DNA of 64,000 bases from Mxb001 sp964537955 (GTDB lineage: Bacteria; Actinomycetota; Actinomycetes; S36-B12): assembly GCA_964537955.1 (NCBI GenBank), contig CAZICY010000003.1:1-64000 (forward strand), given 5' to 3'. Positions 24,590-33,079 of the stretch are shown one piece after another; positions within the stretch are counted from its first letter, which is position 1; every line of letters starts with the position of its first letter. The position numbers and the translations under genes are program-made. The notes beneath the pieces were generated by a model, which saw only the letters and a list, made by a program, of their open reading frames with translations, was not told where the DNA came from and did not search any database.

Positions 24590-25486
24590 ATGACCATCAC
24601 GGTCGTGGCCAATCCCACGTCGGGGCGAGGCCGGGTGTCCCGCATGCTGCCGCAGGTCGTCGCTGCGCTTTCTGCGCAGGGCCTCGATGCCCACGTGGTC
24701 GTGTCCGAGGATGCAGGGCACCTGAGAGCCGCCGTCCGCGACGCTCGCGAGGCCGGCCAGGAGCGGGTCGTGGTGTGCGGGGGAGACGGGAGCCTTCACC
24801 TCGCCGCGCAGGAACTCGCCGGCGGCGACACGGCCCTGGCGATCGTCCCTGCGGGCACGGGGGACGACAATGCCCGCACGCTCGGCATCCCTCGCGGCGA
24901 CGTGTCGGCGGCTGCGCGACTCGCTGCGCGCGGCCCGGTGTCGCGTGTCGACCTAGGTCGCGTGCGGACCGCCGACGGCACCGAGAGGGTGTTCCTCGGG
25001 GTGCTGTCCTCGGGCTTCGACTCCCTGGTCAACGAGCGTGCCAATGTCATGACCTGGCCCAGTGGGAACGCCCGTTACGTCGTCGCGATCCTGGCCGAAC
25101 TGCGGACCTTCCGACCCGTCCCCTATGTCGCGACCCTGGACGGCAGGAGCGTGTGCGGGGAGGCCATGCTCGTGGCCGTCGGCAATGGCGTGTCCTACGG
25201 CGGCGGGATGCGCGTGTGCCCGGATGCCGTGCCGGATGACGGCATGCTCGATGTCACATGGCTCCACGGCGTGGGCAAGGGCACGTTCCTCCGCGTCTTC
25301 CCACAGGTCTTCACCGGCGGTCATGTCCGCTCGCCGTACGTCTCCACGACGCGTGCCGCCGCGATCGAGCTCGATGCGCCCGGCCAACTGGCCTACGCCG
25401 ACGGGGAGCGCGTCGGACCGCTGCCGGCCCTCATCACCGTCGATCGCCAGGCACTGCCCGTCGTGCGCGGTCCGGCGGGCGCGTAG
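24590..25486 (+). CDS. diacylglycerol/lipid kinase family protein
   Basis: A 298-residue lipid kinase of the DagK_cat family. TVVANPTSGRGRVSRMLPQV at the N-terminus, VVCGGDGSLHLAAQE (the GGDG nucleotide loop) near residue 62 and IVPAGTGDDNARTLGI near residue 85 are all typical, and the C-terminal lobe carries PDDGMLDVTWLHG. It phosphorylates diacylglycerol or a related lipid at the membrane. Its TAG stop (25484-25486) also forms the first half of the TAGCCT promoter box for helY. Confidence 0.9.
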   Translation: MTITVVANPTSGRGRVSRMLPQVVAALSAQGLDAHVVVSEDAGHLRAAVRDAREAGQERVVVCGGDGSLHLAAQELAGGDTALAIVPAGTGDDNARTLGIPRGDVSAAARLAARGPVSRVDLGRVRTADGTERVFLGVLSSGFDSLVNERANVMTWPSGNARYVVAILAELRTFRPVPYVATLDGRSVCGEAMLVAVGNGVSYGGGMRVCPDAVPDDGMLDVTWLHGVGKGTFLRVFPQVFTGGHVRSPYVSTTRAAAIELDAPGQLAYADGERVGPLPALITVDRQALPVVRGPAGA

Positions 25487-25489
25487 CCT
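25484..25489 (+). promoter_or_regulatory. -10 box TAGCCT, leaderless start of helY, built on dagK stop codon
   Basis: TAGCCT is followed by exactly 6 bases and then the GTG at 25496. Its first three bases are the stop codon of the lipid kinase gene. Confidence 0.6.
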
Positions 25490-25495
25490 GGCGTC

Positions 25496-28201
25496 GTGTC
25501 TCGGTCCGAGCCGGCCCCGGCCGAGCGCCATGCGGCGTCCCGCGAACGCGCCCTGCTCGGCGACTTCCCTGAGCTCTATCCCTTCGGCCTCGATGACTTC
25601 CAGCGACAGGGGTGTCTCGCCCTGGCGCGGGGTCACAGCGTCCTCGTCGCAGCCCCCACGGGAGCGGGCAAGACGGTGGTGGGGGAGTTTGCCGTCCACG
25701 AGGCCCTGAGGACCGGCCGCAAGTGCTTCTACACCACCCCGATCAAGGCCCTGTCGAATCAGAAGTTCCACGACCTATCGGCACGCTACGGACAGGACCG
25801 GGTCGGGCTTCTCACGGGCGACAACTCGATCAACGGCGAGGCGCCCATCGTCGTCATGACGACAGAGGTCCTGCGCAACATGCTCTACGCCGACTCCAGC
25901 ACCCTTGATCAGTTGGGCTTCGTGGTGATGGACGAGGTGCACTACCTCGCGGACCGCTTCCGTGGCCCGGTGTGGGAGGAGGTCATCATCCACCTGCCCG
26001 AAGGGGTGCTCCTCGCGGCGCTGTCCGCCACCGTGAGCAATGCCGAGGAGTTCGGGGAGTGGCTCGGGACGGTCCGGGGCACCACGGACGTCATCGTCGA
26101 CGAGCACCGACCGGTCCCGCTGTGGCAGCAGGTGATGGTGGGCGATCGCCTTCTCGACCTTTTCGTCGACGAAGCGCACCATCGGGTCAACCCAGAGCTG
26201 CTGCGCATCGCGAGGGAGTCCGCCCGCTGGCCGGAGCAGCGCCGCCGGGGCCGCCGTCCTGCTCGGGATCGGCTCACGCCCTGGCGGACGGACGTCGTCA
26301 CGGAACTGCACGACGATCACCTCCTGCCCGGCATCACCTTCATCTTCAGCCGAGCCGGATGCGACGCCGCCGTGCAGCAGTGCCTCTCGGCGGGCCTCAT
26401 GCTCACCTCACCCGAGGAGCGCCGCGAGATCGAGGCCATCGTCGAGGCGCGCACGAGCGACCTGCCCCATGAGGACCTGGGCGTGCTCGGCTACGACACC
26501 TGGCGAGAGGGGCTGCGGCGCGGAATCGCGGCTCATCACGCCGGCCTGCTGCCGATGTTCAAGGAGGTCGTCGAGGACCTCTTCCAGCGCGGGCTCGTCA
26601 AGATGGTCTTCGCCACCGAGACCCTGGCGCTCGGCATCAACATGCCGGCGCGCACGGTCGTGCTGGAGCGCCTGGTCAAGTGGAACGGCGAGAACCACGT
26701 CGACATCACCCCGGGGGAGTACACCCAGCTCACCGGACGGGCTGGCAGGCGCGGCATCGACGTGGAGGGCCATGCCGTGGTCGTGTGGCATCCGGGCCTG
26801 GACCCCCAGGCCCTTGCCGGCCTTGCGTCCACGCGCACGTATCCACTGCGCTCGAGCTTCCGGCCGTCCTACAACATGGCCGTGAGCCTCATCCGGCGCA
26901 TGGGCCGCGCACTCGCCCGCGACATCCTCGAGACGTCGTTCGCGCAGTTCCAGGCCGATCGGGGAGTGGTGGCCCTCGCTGCGCAGGTTCGCCGCAATGA
27001 GGAGGCCCTGCAGGGCTACCGCGAGGCGATGCAGTGCCACCTCGGCGACTTCGAGGAGTACGCCGCCCTGCGTCGAGAGCTGTCCGACCTGGAGCGCGGC
27101 GCCGCCAAGGAGCGGGGCCAGCGCGACCGCTCGGCGATCGAGGACGCGCTGCGCAGCGTGCGCCTCGGCGATGTCCTCGCCCTTCCCGCGGGCCGCAGGA
27201 CGGGGCCGGCCGTGGTGGTGGGCATCGATGACGCCGGCCTGGGAGCGCCCCCGCGCCTCACCCTGGTCACGCTGGACCGTCAGGTCCGCCGGCTCGGAGC
27301 GGGCGAGGTCCATGCCGTGCCGCCCGTGATCGGCCGGATGCGCCTGCCCAAGGGCTTCTCTGCGCGCTCGACCACGGATCGCAAGGCCTTGGTCGATCGC
27401 CTGCGCGGCTTCGCCGACGAGGCGGCTGCCGCGCGCCCGGTGCGTCGCGCACGCGCCGACGAGGCGGACGCCACGGTGGAGGTGCGCCGGCAGCTGCGCC
27501 AGCACGCGTGCCACGGCTGCGCAGAGCGCGAGGCCCACGCGCGCTGGGCGGAGCGCTACTTCCGCCTCTTGCGCGAGACCGAATCGCTGCAGCGCCGCGT
27601 CGATTCGCGGACATCCAGCGTGGCGCGCCAGTTCGACCGGATCTGCGACCTGCTGCTGGAGACGGGCTACCTCGACGGCGATCCCGCCTCGCCGCGGGTG
27701 ACGGCGCGCGGCGACCTGCTCGCGGGGATCTACTCCGATGCCGACCTCCTCGTTGCTGAGGCGATCACGGAGGGCCTCTGGGACGGCCTGGGGCCGCCCG
27801 AGCTGGCCGCCATGGCAGGGGCGGTGGTCTACGAGGGTCGCCAGCGTGAGGACAGCCCGCGCCTCCCCGGAGGACGTGTGCGCGAGGCCGCCCTGGCCCT
27901 GGCGGACCTGGCACGCGACCTGGCCGAGGTCGAGTCCCGATTCGGGGTCCCGACATCACGCGAGCTGGACCTGGGGTTCGTCTGGCCGGTGCACGCGTGG
28001 GCCCAGGGTGGCCGGCTCGCCGCGATCCTGTCCGATGCGGAGCTGGCCGCGGGCGACTTCGTGAGGTGGTGCCGGCAGGCGATCGACCTACTCGACCAGG
28101 TGCGCGAGGCGGTGCCGACGACGCATCCGCTGCACGCCAACGCCCGTCGCGCCCGCGACCTCATCGATCGAGGGATCGTCGCCTACTCCGCGACGGCCTG
28201 A
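25496..28201 (+). CDS. helY: DEAD/DEAH box RNA helicase HelY (Ski2-like)
   Basis: A 901-residue superfamily 2 helicase, close to the ~906 residues of mycobacterial HelY. Walker A APTGAGKT lies at residues 53-60 and the DEVH box at 146-149 (VVMDEVHYLADRF). LSATVSNAEEFGEWL is motif III. The second RecA domain contains FIFSRAGCDAA, IAAHHAGLLP, FATETLALGINMPAR and QLTGRAGRRGID. The C-terminal region is the DSHCT-type domain. The family unwinds RNA with a role in RNA turnover. The last 19 bases overlap the convergent exonuclease gene. Confidence 0.93.
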   Translation: MSRSEPAPAERHAASRERALLGDFPELYPFGLDDFQRQGCLALARGHSVLVAAPTGAGKTVVGEFAVHEALRTGRKCFYTTPIKALSNQKFHDLSARYGQDRVGLLTGDNSINGEAPIVVMTTEVLRNMLYADSSTLDQLGFVVMDEVHYLADRFRGPVWEEVIIHLPEGVLLAALSATVSNAEEFGEWLGTVRGTTDVIVDEHRPVPLWQQVMVGDRLLDLFVDEAHHRVNPELLRIARESARWPEQRRRGRRPARDRLTPWRTDVVTELHDDHLLPGITFIFSRAGCDAAVQQCLSAGLMLTSPEERREIEAIVEARTSDLPHEDLGVLGYDTWREGLRRGIAAHHAGLLPMFKEVVEDLFQRGLVKMVFATETLALGINMPARTVVLERLVKWNGENHVDITPGEYTQLTGRAGRRGIDVEGHAVVVWHPGLDPQALAGLASTRTYPLRSSFRPSYNMAVSLIRRMGRALARDILETSFAQFQADRGVVALAAQVRRNEEALQGYREAMQCHLGDFEEYAALRRELSDLERGAAKERGQRDRSAIEDALRSVRLGDVLALPAGRRTGPAVVVGIDDAGLGAPPRLTLVTLDRQVRRLGAGEVHAVPPVIGRMRLPKGFSARSTTDRKALVDRLRGFADEAAAARPVRRARADEADATVEVRRQLRQHACHGCAEREAHARWAERYFRLLRETESLQRRVDSRTSSVARQFDRICDLLLETGYLDGDPASPRVTARGDLLAGIYSDADLLVAEAITEGLWDGLGPPELAAMAGAVVYEGRQREDSPRLPGGRVREAALALADLARDLAEVESRFGVPTSRELDLGFVWPVHAWAQGGRLAAILSDAELAAGDFVRWCRQAIDLLDQVREAVPTTHPLHANARRARDLIDRGIVAYSATA

Positions 28202-29139
28202 AGGGCGGCCACCAGTCGCCGTGCCGGACCCTCGACGCCCCATTCCCCGGCGAGTTCCAGGCCCGCATCGGCCGGACCGCGGTCGCGGGCGACGAGCGCG
28301 GTGCGCCCCGGACGGTGCGTGAGGCGGACGACCCGCTCTGCCGCGAGGAGGTCGGTCCGGGCATCGATGAGGCGCTGCCGCACGGCGGGAGTCATCGGCC
28401 GACCAGATGAAGGGTCCGCAGCGGCAGCGAGGATGCCGTGCAGGTCGCCAAAGGCGGCGACGAGCGCCTGCGCCGTCTTGTCGCCGATGCCGCGCGCGCC
28501 CGGCAACCCATCGGAGGGGTCGCCGCGCAGGATGGCGAGATCGGCGTACCGCTCCGCTGGCACGCCGTAGCGCTCGGCGGCGGCCCGCGGGTCGATCGTC
28601 ACCCACGGGCGGCCTCCGCGGCTCGCTGCGCTGCCGCCGGTGAAGAGCAGGGTGACGCGATCGTCCACGAGCTGCACAAGGTCGCGGTCGCCTGAGGCGA
28701 CGTCGACGGGCCCGGGCCACAGGGCGCTCAGGTCGGCGATGACGTCGTCGGCCTCGGCCTCCGGCGCGCCGACGACGGGGATGCCGAGTGCCGGCAGGAG
28801 CTCGCGAAGCATGTCCACCTGGGGAGCGAGGGTGTCAGGAACCTCCTCGGCTGCGTCGTCGACGCCGCCCTCCTCGTCGGCGACGCGATGAGTCTTGTAC
28901 GACGGTACGAGATCGACGCGCCATTGCGGACGCCAGTCGTCGTCCCAGCAGGCGATGACATCGGAACTGCCGCGCGCGGCCACCATCGCCGAGACGGTGT
29001 CGAGCGTGCCGCGCACCGCGTTGACGGGCGTGCCGTCCGGTGCCACGAGCGACTCGGGCAGGGCGAAGTAGGAGCGGTAGTACAAGGACGCCGTGTCCAG
29101 GAGCAGCGCGGGCACGGCACATGGTCCCGCGCCCCGCAT
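28183..29139 (-). CDS. 5'-3' exonuclease (PolI N-terminal-like)
   Basis: A 318-residue stand-alone homologue of the 5'-nuclease domain of DNA polymerase I. LLLDTASLYYRSYFALPES begins the nuclease fold, and EAEADDVIADL and VASGDRDLVQLVDD carry metal-binding acidic residues. The helix-hairpin-helix reads LRGDPSDGLPGARGIGDKTAQ. It probably removes RNA primers or flaps. Only the nuclease half is present. The start is uncertain: ATG at 29139 is chosen, with a GTG eight codons later as alternative. The start is 30 bases from the divergent M24 peptidase and the stop overlaps helY. Confidence 0.88.
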   Translation of the reverse strand: MRGAGPCAVPALLLDTASLYYRSYFALPESLVAPDGTPVNAVRGTLDTVSAMVAARGSSDVIACWDDDWRPQWRVDLVPSYKTHRVADEEGGVDDAAEEVPDTLAPQVDMLRELLPALGIPVVGAPEAEADDVIADLSALWPGPVDVASGDRDLVQLVDDRVTLLFTGGSAASRGGRPWVTIDPRAAAERYGVPAERYADLAILRGDPSDGLPGARGIGDKTAQALVAAFGDLHGILAAAADPSSGRPMTPAVRQRLIDARTDLLAAERVVRLTHRPGRTALVARDRGPADAGLELAGEWGVEGPARRLVAALQAVAE

Positions 29140-29156
29140 GCGCACGCGTCCCGGGG

Positions 29157-29162
29157 TAGCGT
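29157..29162 (+). promoter_or_regulatory. -10 box TAGCGT before M24 peptidase gene
   Basis: TAGCGT lies 7 bases before the ATG at 29170, one base longer than the usual leaderless spacing in this window. Confidence 0.5.
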
Positions 29163-29169
29163 TCCTCCC

Positions 29170-30306
29170 ATGGCAATGGACGCCCCCACCGGCCATGGCA
29201 CCCCCGTGACGGAGGTCCGTGAGCGCGTCGCGCGCGCCGCGCGACTGGCCGCGGAGACGGGGTGGGACGCGCTGCTCATCACCCCGGGTCCCGACCTGCG
29301 CTATCTCGTGGGCTACGACGCCGTTCCCCTCGAGCGGCTCACCTGCCTGGTCATCCCGGCGGCGGGCGACCCGATCCTCGTGGCGCCCCTGCTCGAGAGG
29401 CCGGCGGCTGCCGCGAGCCCGCTCGGACGCGCCGGCATCGACATTCGCACCTGGGGCGAGACCGACGATCCCTATCGGCTCGTGGCGGGGCTGGTCCCCG
29501 GCGCCGCGCGGGTGGGAGTCGATGACCACATGTGGGCGGTGAAGGCCCTCAGCCTGCGCACGGCGATGCCGGATGCGCAGCAGTACGCGGCCGGTGCGGT
29601 CCTATCGCGCATGCGGATGCGCAAGTCGCCCGACGAGGTGGCATCGCTCCTGGGTGCCGGTCGCGCGATCGACGAGGTGCACGCGGCCGTGCCCGGACTG
29701 CTGCGCCCGGGACGCACCGAGCGCGAGGTCGGCCGCGACATCGCCGCGCTCATCCTCGAAGCGGGCCATGTGACGGTCGACTTCGTCATCGTCGCGTCGG
29801 GGCCCAACGGCGCCAGCCCCCACCACGAGGTATCCGACCGCGTGCTGACCCCGGGGGATCCGATCGTCGTGGACATCGGCGGCACCATGCCCGACGGATA
29901 CTGCAGCGACGAGACGCGCATGTACTCCCTGGGGGACCCGGGGGAGGACTACCTCCGGGCGTACGCCGTGCTGCAGCAGGCGCAGCGCGAGGCCTGCGAG
30001 GCCGTGCGTCCCGGCGTCGCGTGCGAGAGCATCGATGCAGTCGCGCGTGACCGCCTGGAGTCCGAGGGACTGGGCGATCTGTTCATTCACCGGACGGGTC
30101 ATGGGATCGGCCTGGAGACCCATGAGGACCCCTACATCGTCAGCGGCAACTCCCTGCCTCTGGAGGAGGGCATGACCTTCAGCGTCGAGCCCGGCTTCTA
30201 CGCCGAGGGCCGGTGGGGCGCGCGCATCGAGGACATCGTCGCATGCGGCGCAGACGGCCCCGTGCTGCTCAATCACCGCCCGCGCGACCTCGTGATCGTG
30301 GACTGA
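29170..30306 (+). CDS. M24 family aminopeptidase (Xaa-Pro dipeptidase-like)
   Basis: A 378-residue pita-bread-fold metallopeptidase. The N-terminal creatinase-like domain (LLITPGPDLRYLVGYDAVPL) precedes the catalytic domain. Metal ligands are visible as the Asp of PIVVDIGGTMPDGYCSD, the Asp of CSDETRMY, the His of RTGHGIGLETHE, the Glu of FSVEPGFYAEG and the Glu of GARIEDIV. It hydrolyses N-terminal X-Pro bonds. The frame is open far upstream, but this ATG fits the family start and the -10 box. It lies 9 bases before the acyl-CoA dehydrogenase gene. Confidence 0.92.
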   Translation: MAMDAPTGHGTPVTEVRERVARAARLAAETGWDALLITPGPDLRYLVGYDAVPLERLTCLVIPAAGDPILVAPLLERPAAAASPLGRAGIDIRTWGETDDPYRLVAGLVPGAARVGVDDHMWAVKALSLRTAMPDAQQYAAGAVLSRMRMRKSPDEVASLLGAGRAIDEVHAAVPGLLRPGRTEREVGRDIAALILEAGHVTVDFVIVASGPNGASPHHEVSDRVLTPGDPIVVDIGGTMPDGYCSDETRMYSLGDPGEDYLRAYAVLQQAQREACEAVRPGVACESIDAVARDRLESEGLGDLFIHRTGHGIGLETHEDPYIVSGNSLPLEEGMTFSVEPGFYAEGRWGARIEDIVACGADGPVLLNHRPRDLVIVD

Positions 30307-30315
30307 GGAGGAGCC

Positions 30316-31464
30316 GTGGAGGTCACCCGACTGCTGCCGAGCGACGAGGCGAGCGACCTGCTCGCGCTCACGCGGCAGATCGCTGCGGCGGAGCTCGCAC
30401 CACGGGTGGCCTCGGCCGAGGAGGACGCGCGCTTCCCTCGGGAGGAACTGCGCGTGCTCGGCCGCGCCGGGCTGCTGTCGCTGCCCTTCCCCGAGGAGGT
30501 CGGCGGAGGGGGCCAGCCGTACGAGGTCTACCTCCAGGTGCTCGAGGAGCTCGCCCGGGCATGGCTCGCGGTGGGCATCAGCGTGAGCGTGCACGCGCTC
30601 GCGTGCTTCCCGGTCGCCACGGCAGGCTCGGACGAGCAGGTCGCGGAGTGGCTGCCCTGGATGCTGTCGGGCGACACGCTCGGCGCTTACTGCCTGTCGG
30701 AGCAGCACTCGGGATCGGATGCAGCAGCGCTGACGACACGCGCCGTGCGCGACGGCGACGGCTACCGCGTGAGCGGGAGCAAGTCCTGGATCACCCACGG
30801 CGGCGTCGCCGACTTCTACAGCGTCATGGTGCGCACATCCGACGATGGCGCCCGCGGCATCAGCTGCATGCTGGTCCCCGCCGACTCGCCGGGGCTCAGT
30901 GCTGCCCAGCCCGAGCGCAAGATGGGGGCCAACTCCTCGCAGACCGCGGCCATGCACCTCGACGACGTCGCCGTCCCCGCGCAGCGGCTCATCGGCCGCG
31001 AGGGCCAGGGGTTCCCGATCGCGCTCGCAGCCCTGGACGCCGGTCGACTCGGGATCGCGGCCTGTGCCGTGGGCCTCGCCCAGGCGGCCCTCGACGCGGC
31101 GGTGGCCTATGCCGGACAGCGCGAGCAGTTCGGCCGGCCGATCGGGGAGTTCCAGGGCGTGGCCTTCGGCCTGGCAGACATGGCAGCCGCCGTCGCGGCA
31201 GCGCGCGCCCTCTACATCGACGCCGCGCGGCTGCGCGACGCTGGCCTGCCGTACGGCGCGCAGGCGGCCATGGCCAAGCTCGTCGCGACCGACACCGCCA
31301 TGCGAGTGACGACCCAGGCCGTGCAGGTGCACGGCGGCTATGGCTACACCCGCGACTTCCCGGTCGAGCGCTACTTCCGGGAGGCGAAGGTCCTCCAGAT
31401 CGTCGAGGGCACCAACCAGATCCAGAGGATGGTCATCGGCCGCGCACTCCTCGCCGGCGCGTGA
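30316..31464 (+). CDS. acyl-CoA dehydrogenase
   Basis: A 382-residue FAD enzyme that forms the alpha-beta double bond of acyl-CoAs. CLSEQHSGSDAAALTTRA is ACAD signature 1, QREQFGRPIGEFQGVAFGLADM is the dimer/FAD region, and QVHGGYGYTRDFPVERYFRE with QIVEGTNQIQRMVIGRAL is signature 2. The Glu of EGTNQI is the catalytic base of short/medium-chain types. The GTG start has GAGGAGGA just upstream. Chain-length preference cannot be read. It lies in a run with the M24 peptidase and an amidohydrolase. Confidence 0.93.
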   Translation: MEVTRLLPSDEASDLLALTRQIAAAELAPRVASAEEDARFPREELRVLGRAGLLSLPFPEEVGGGGQPYEVYLQVLEELARAWLAVGISVSVHALACFPVATAGSDEQVAEWLPWMLSGDTLGAYCLSEQHSGSDAAALTTRAVRDGDGYRVSGSKSWITHGGVADFYSVMVRTSDDGARGISCMLVPADSPGLSAAQPERKMGANSSQTAAMHLDDVAVPAQRLIGREGQGFPIALAALDAGRLGIAACAVGLAQAALDAAVAYAGQREQFGRPIGEFQGVAFGLADMAAAVAAARALYIDAARLRDAGLPYGAQAAMAKLVATDTAMRVTTQAVQVHGGYGYTRDFPVERYFREAKVLQIVEGTNQIQRMVIGRALLAGA

Positions 31465-31477
31465 CGGCGGCCACGGC

Positions 31478-33079
31478 ATGAGCAGCGTGCTGCTGACAGG
31501 CGGCCACGTCTACTCGCCGGAGGATCCGTTCGCGACGGCACTGCTCGTCGTCGACGATCGCATCGCCTGGATCGGCGATGACGCAGGAGCCATGCTGCAC
31601 GCCGCCGACGCGGGGGAGCGGGTGGACCTGCGCGGGGCCTGGGTCGCCCCGGCATTCGTCGATGCGCACGTGCACCTGACCGCGACGGGACTCGCGCTCA
31701 CGGGGCTCGACCTCGCGGGAGCCTCGAGCGCAGCCGACGTGCTGCAGCGCCTGCGCGCCCACGCGGCCGAGGTGGACGGTGTCGTCCTGGGTCATGGCTG
31801 GGACGAGACGGATTGGCCGGAGGGGCGGGCCCCGACCACGGCCGAGATCGACGCGGCGGTGGGGGACCGAGCCGTCTACCTCACGCGCGTCGACGTCCAC
31901 TCCGCCCTCGCATCGACAGCCCTGCGCCGTCAGGTGCCCGAGGCCGCGTCGCTGCCCGGGTGGTCAGCGCAGGGTCCGGTGTCGCGAGGCGCCCACCATG
32001 CCCTGCGCGAGGCTGCGCTCGGCTCCCTGACCGAGCCGCAGCGGGACCGGGCCCAGCGCGCCGCGCTGCGTGCCGCTGCCGACCGCGGCATCGTGAGCGT
32101 GCACGAGAACGCCGGTCCGACCATCAGCAGCACCGAGGACCTTCGCCATGCGCTGGCACTGGGGCAGGAACCGGGCATGCCCGAGGTCATTGGCTACTGG
32201 GGCGAGTTGCACGGCCAGGACGCCGCTCGCGATCTGGGGGCCCGAGGCGCCGCGGGGGATCTGTTCGTTGACGGCTCCATCGGTTCGCACACCGCCTGCC
32301 TGTCGTCCCCCTATGTCGACGCCGATCCGGCCACCACCGGCACGTCGTATCTCTCCGTGGAGGAGGTCGCACAGCACGTGGCGGCGTCCACGCGAGCGGG
32401 CCAGCAGGCGGGCTTCCACGTCATCGGAGACGGTGCCGTGGGGATCGTCGCCGACGGCCTACGCCTGGCGATCGCGCAGGTCGGGGCCGAGGCGGTGCGC
32501 GCGTCACGCCACCGCCTGGAGCACCTGGAGATGCCGGGCCCCGATGACCTGGTGCTCCTGGCCGATCTCGGCGTCGTCGCGAGCGTGCAGCCGGCGTTCG
32601 ACGCGGCATGGGGCGGCCCGTCGGGGATGTACGCCCAGCGCCTCGGCGCACCTCGCGCGGCGACACTCAACCCCTTCTCCGACATGCTGGTGCGAGGAGT
32701 GGTCCTGGCTCTGGGATCCGATGCCCCGGTCACGCCGCTCGATCCGTGGGGATCGGTCCGCGCGGCCGCGTGGCACACGCATGAGCCCTTCCGGATCAGC
32801 GTGAGAGCGGCCTTCGCCGCGCACACGCGGGGCGGCCGACGTGCGGCACGCGACGAGGCGCGCGAGCCCGGTGCCCTGGTCCTGGGCGCACCCGCGACGT
32901 ACGCCATCTGGGAGCCCGGGCCGCTCGTCGTGCAGGCACCTGATGGCCGCGTGGCCGCGTGGAGCACCGATCCCCGATCTGGCACGCCACCGCTGCCCGA
33001 CCTGGAGTCCGGTACACCCCGCTGCTGGCGCACCGTCAGGGCTGGCCACGTCATCCACGACAGCGGGGACCTCGCATGA
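31478..33079 (+). CDS. amidohydrolase family protein (YtcJ-like)
   Basis: A 533-residue metal-dependent hydrolase of the amidohydrolase 3 group. GAWVAPAFVDAHVHLTATGL carries the first metal-binding HxH near residue 65. FHVIGDGAVGIVADGL and HRLEHLEMPGPDDL supply later His ligands, and GSDAPVTPLDPWGSV the final Asp. The N-terminal beta-sandwich segment (SSVLLTGGHVYSPEDPF) is typical. Relatives act on amides, formamides or esters, and the substrate is unknown. The TGA overlaps the lnt ATG (ATGA). Confidence 0.88.
   Translation: MSSVLLTGGHVYSPEDPFATALLVVDDRIAWIGDDAGAMLHAADAGERVDLRGAWVAPAFVDAHVHLTATGLALTGLDLAGASSAADVLQRLRAHAAEVDGVVLGHGWDETDWPEGRAPTTAEIDAAVGDRAVYLTRVDVHSALASTALRRQVPEAASLPGWSAQGPVSRGAHHALREAALGSLTEPQRDRAQRAALRAAADRGIVSVHENAGPTISSTEDLRHALALGQEPGMPEVIGYWGELHGQDAARDLGARGAAGDLFVDGSIGSHTACLSSPYVDADPATTGTSYLSVEEVAQHVAASTRAGQQAGFHVIGDGAVGIVADGLRLAIAQVGAEAVRASRHRLEHLEMPGPDDLVLLADLGVVASVQPAFDAAWGGPSGMYAQRLGAPRAATLNPFSDMLVRGVVLALGSDAPVTPLDPWGSVRAAAWHTHEPFRISVRAAFAAHTRGGRRAARDEAREPGALVLGAPATYAIWEPGPLVVQAPDGRVAAWSTDPRSGTPPLPDLESGTPRCWRTVRAGHVIHDSGDLA

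Noticed and set aside
22894..24645. A 583-codon minus-strand open frame opposite pafC, tatA and tatC
   Set aside because: It covers three recognisable genes on the plus strand, is low in complexity (His/Asp/Arg-rich) and has no promoter or ribosome binding site.
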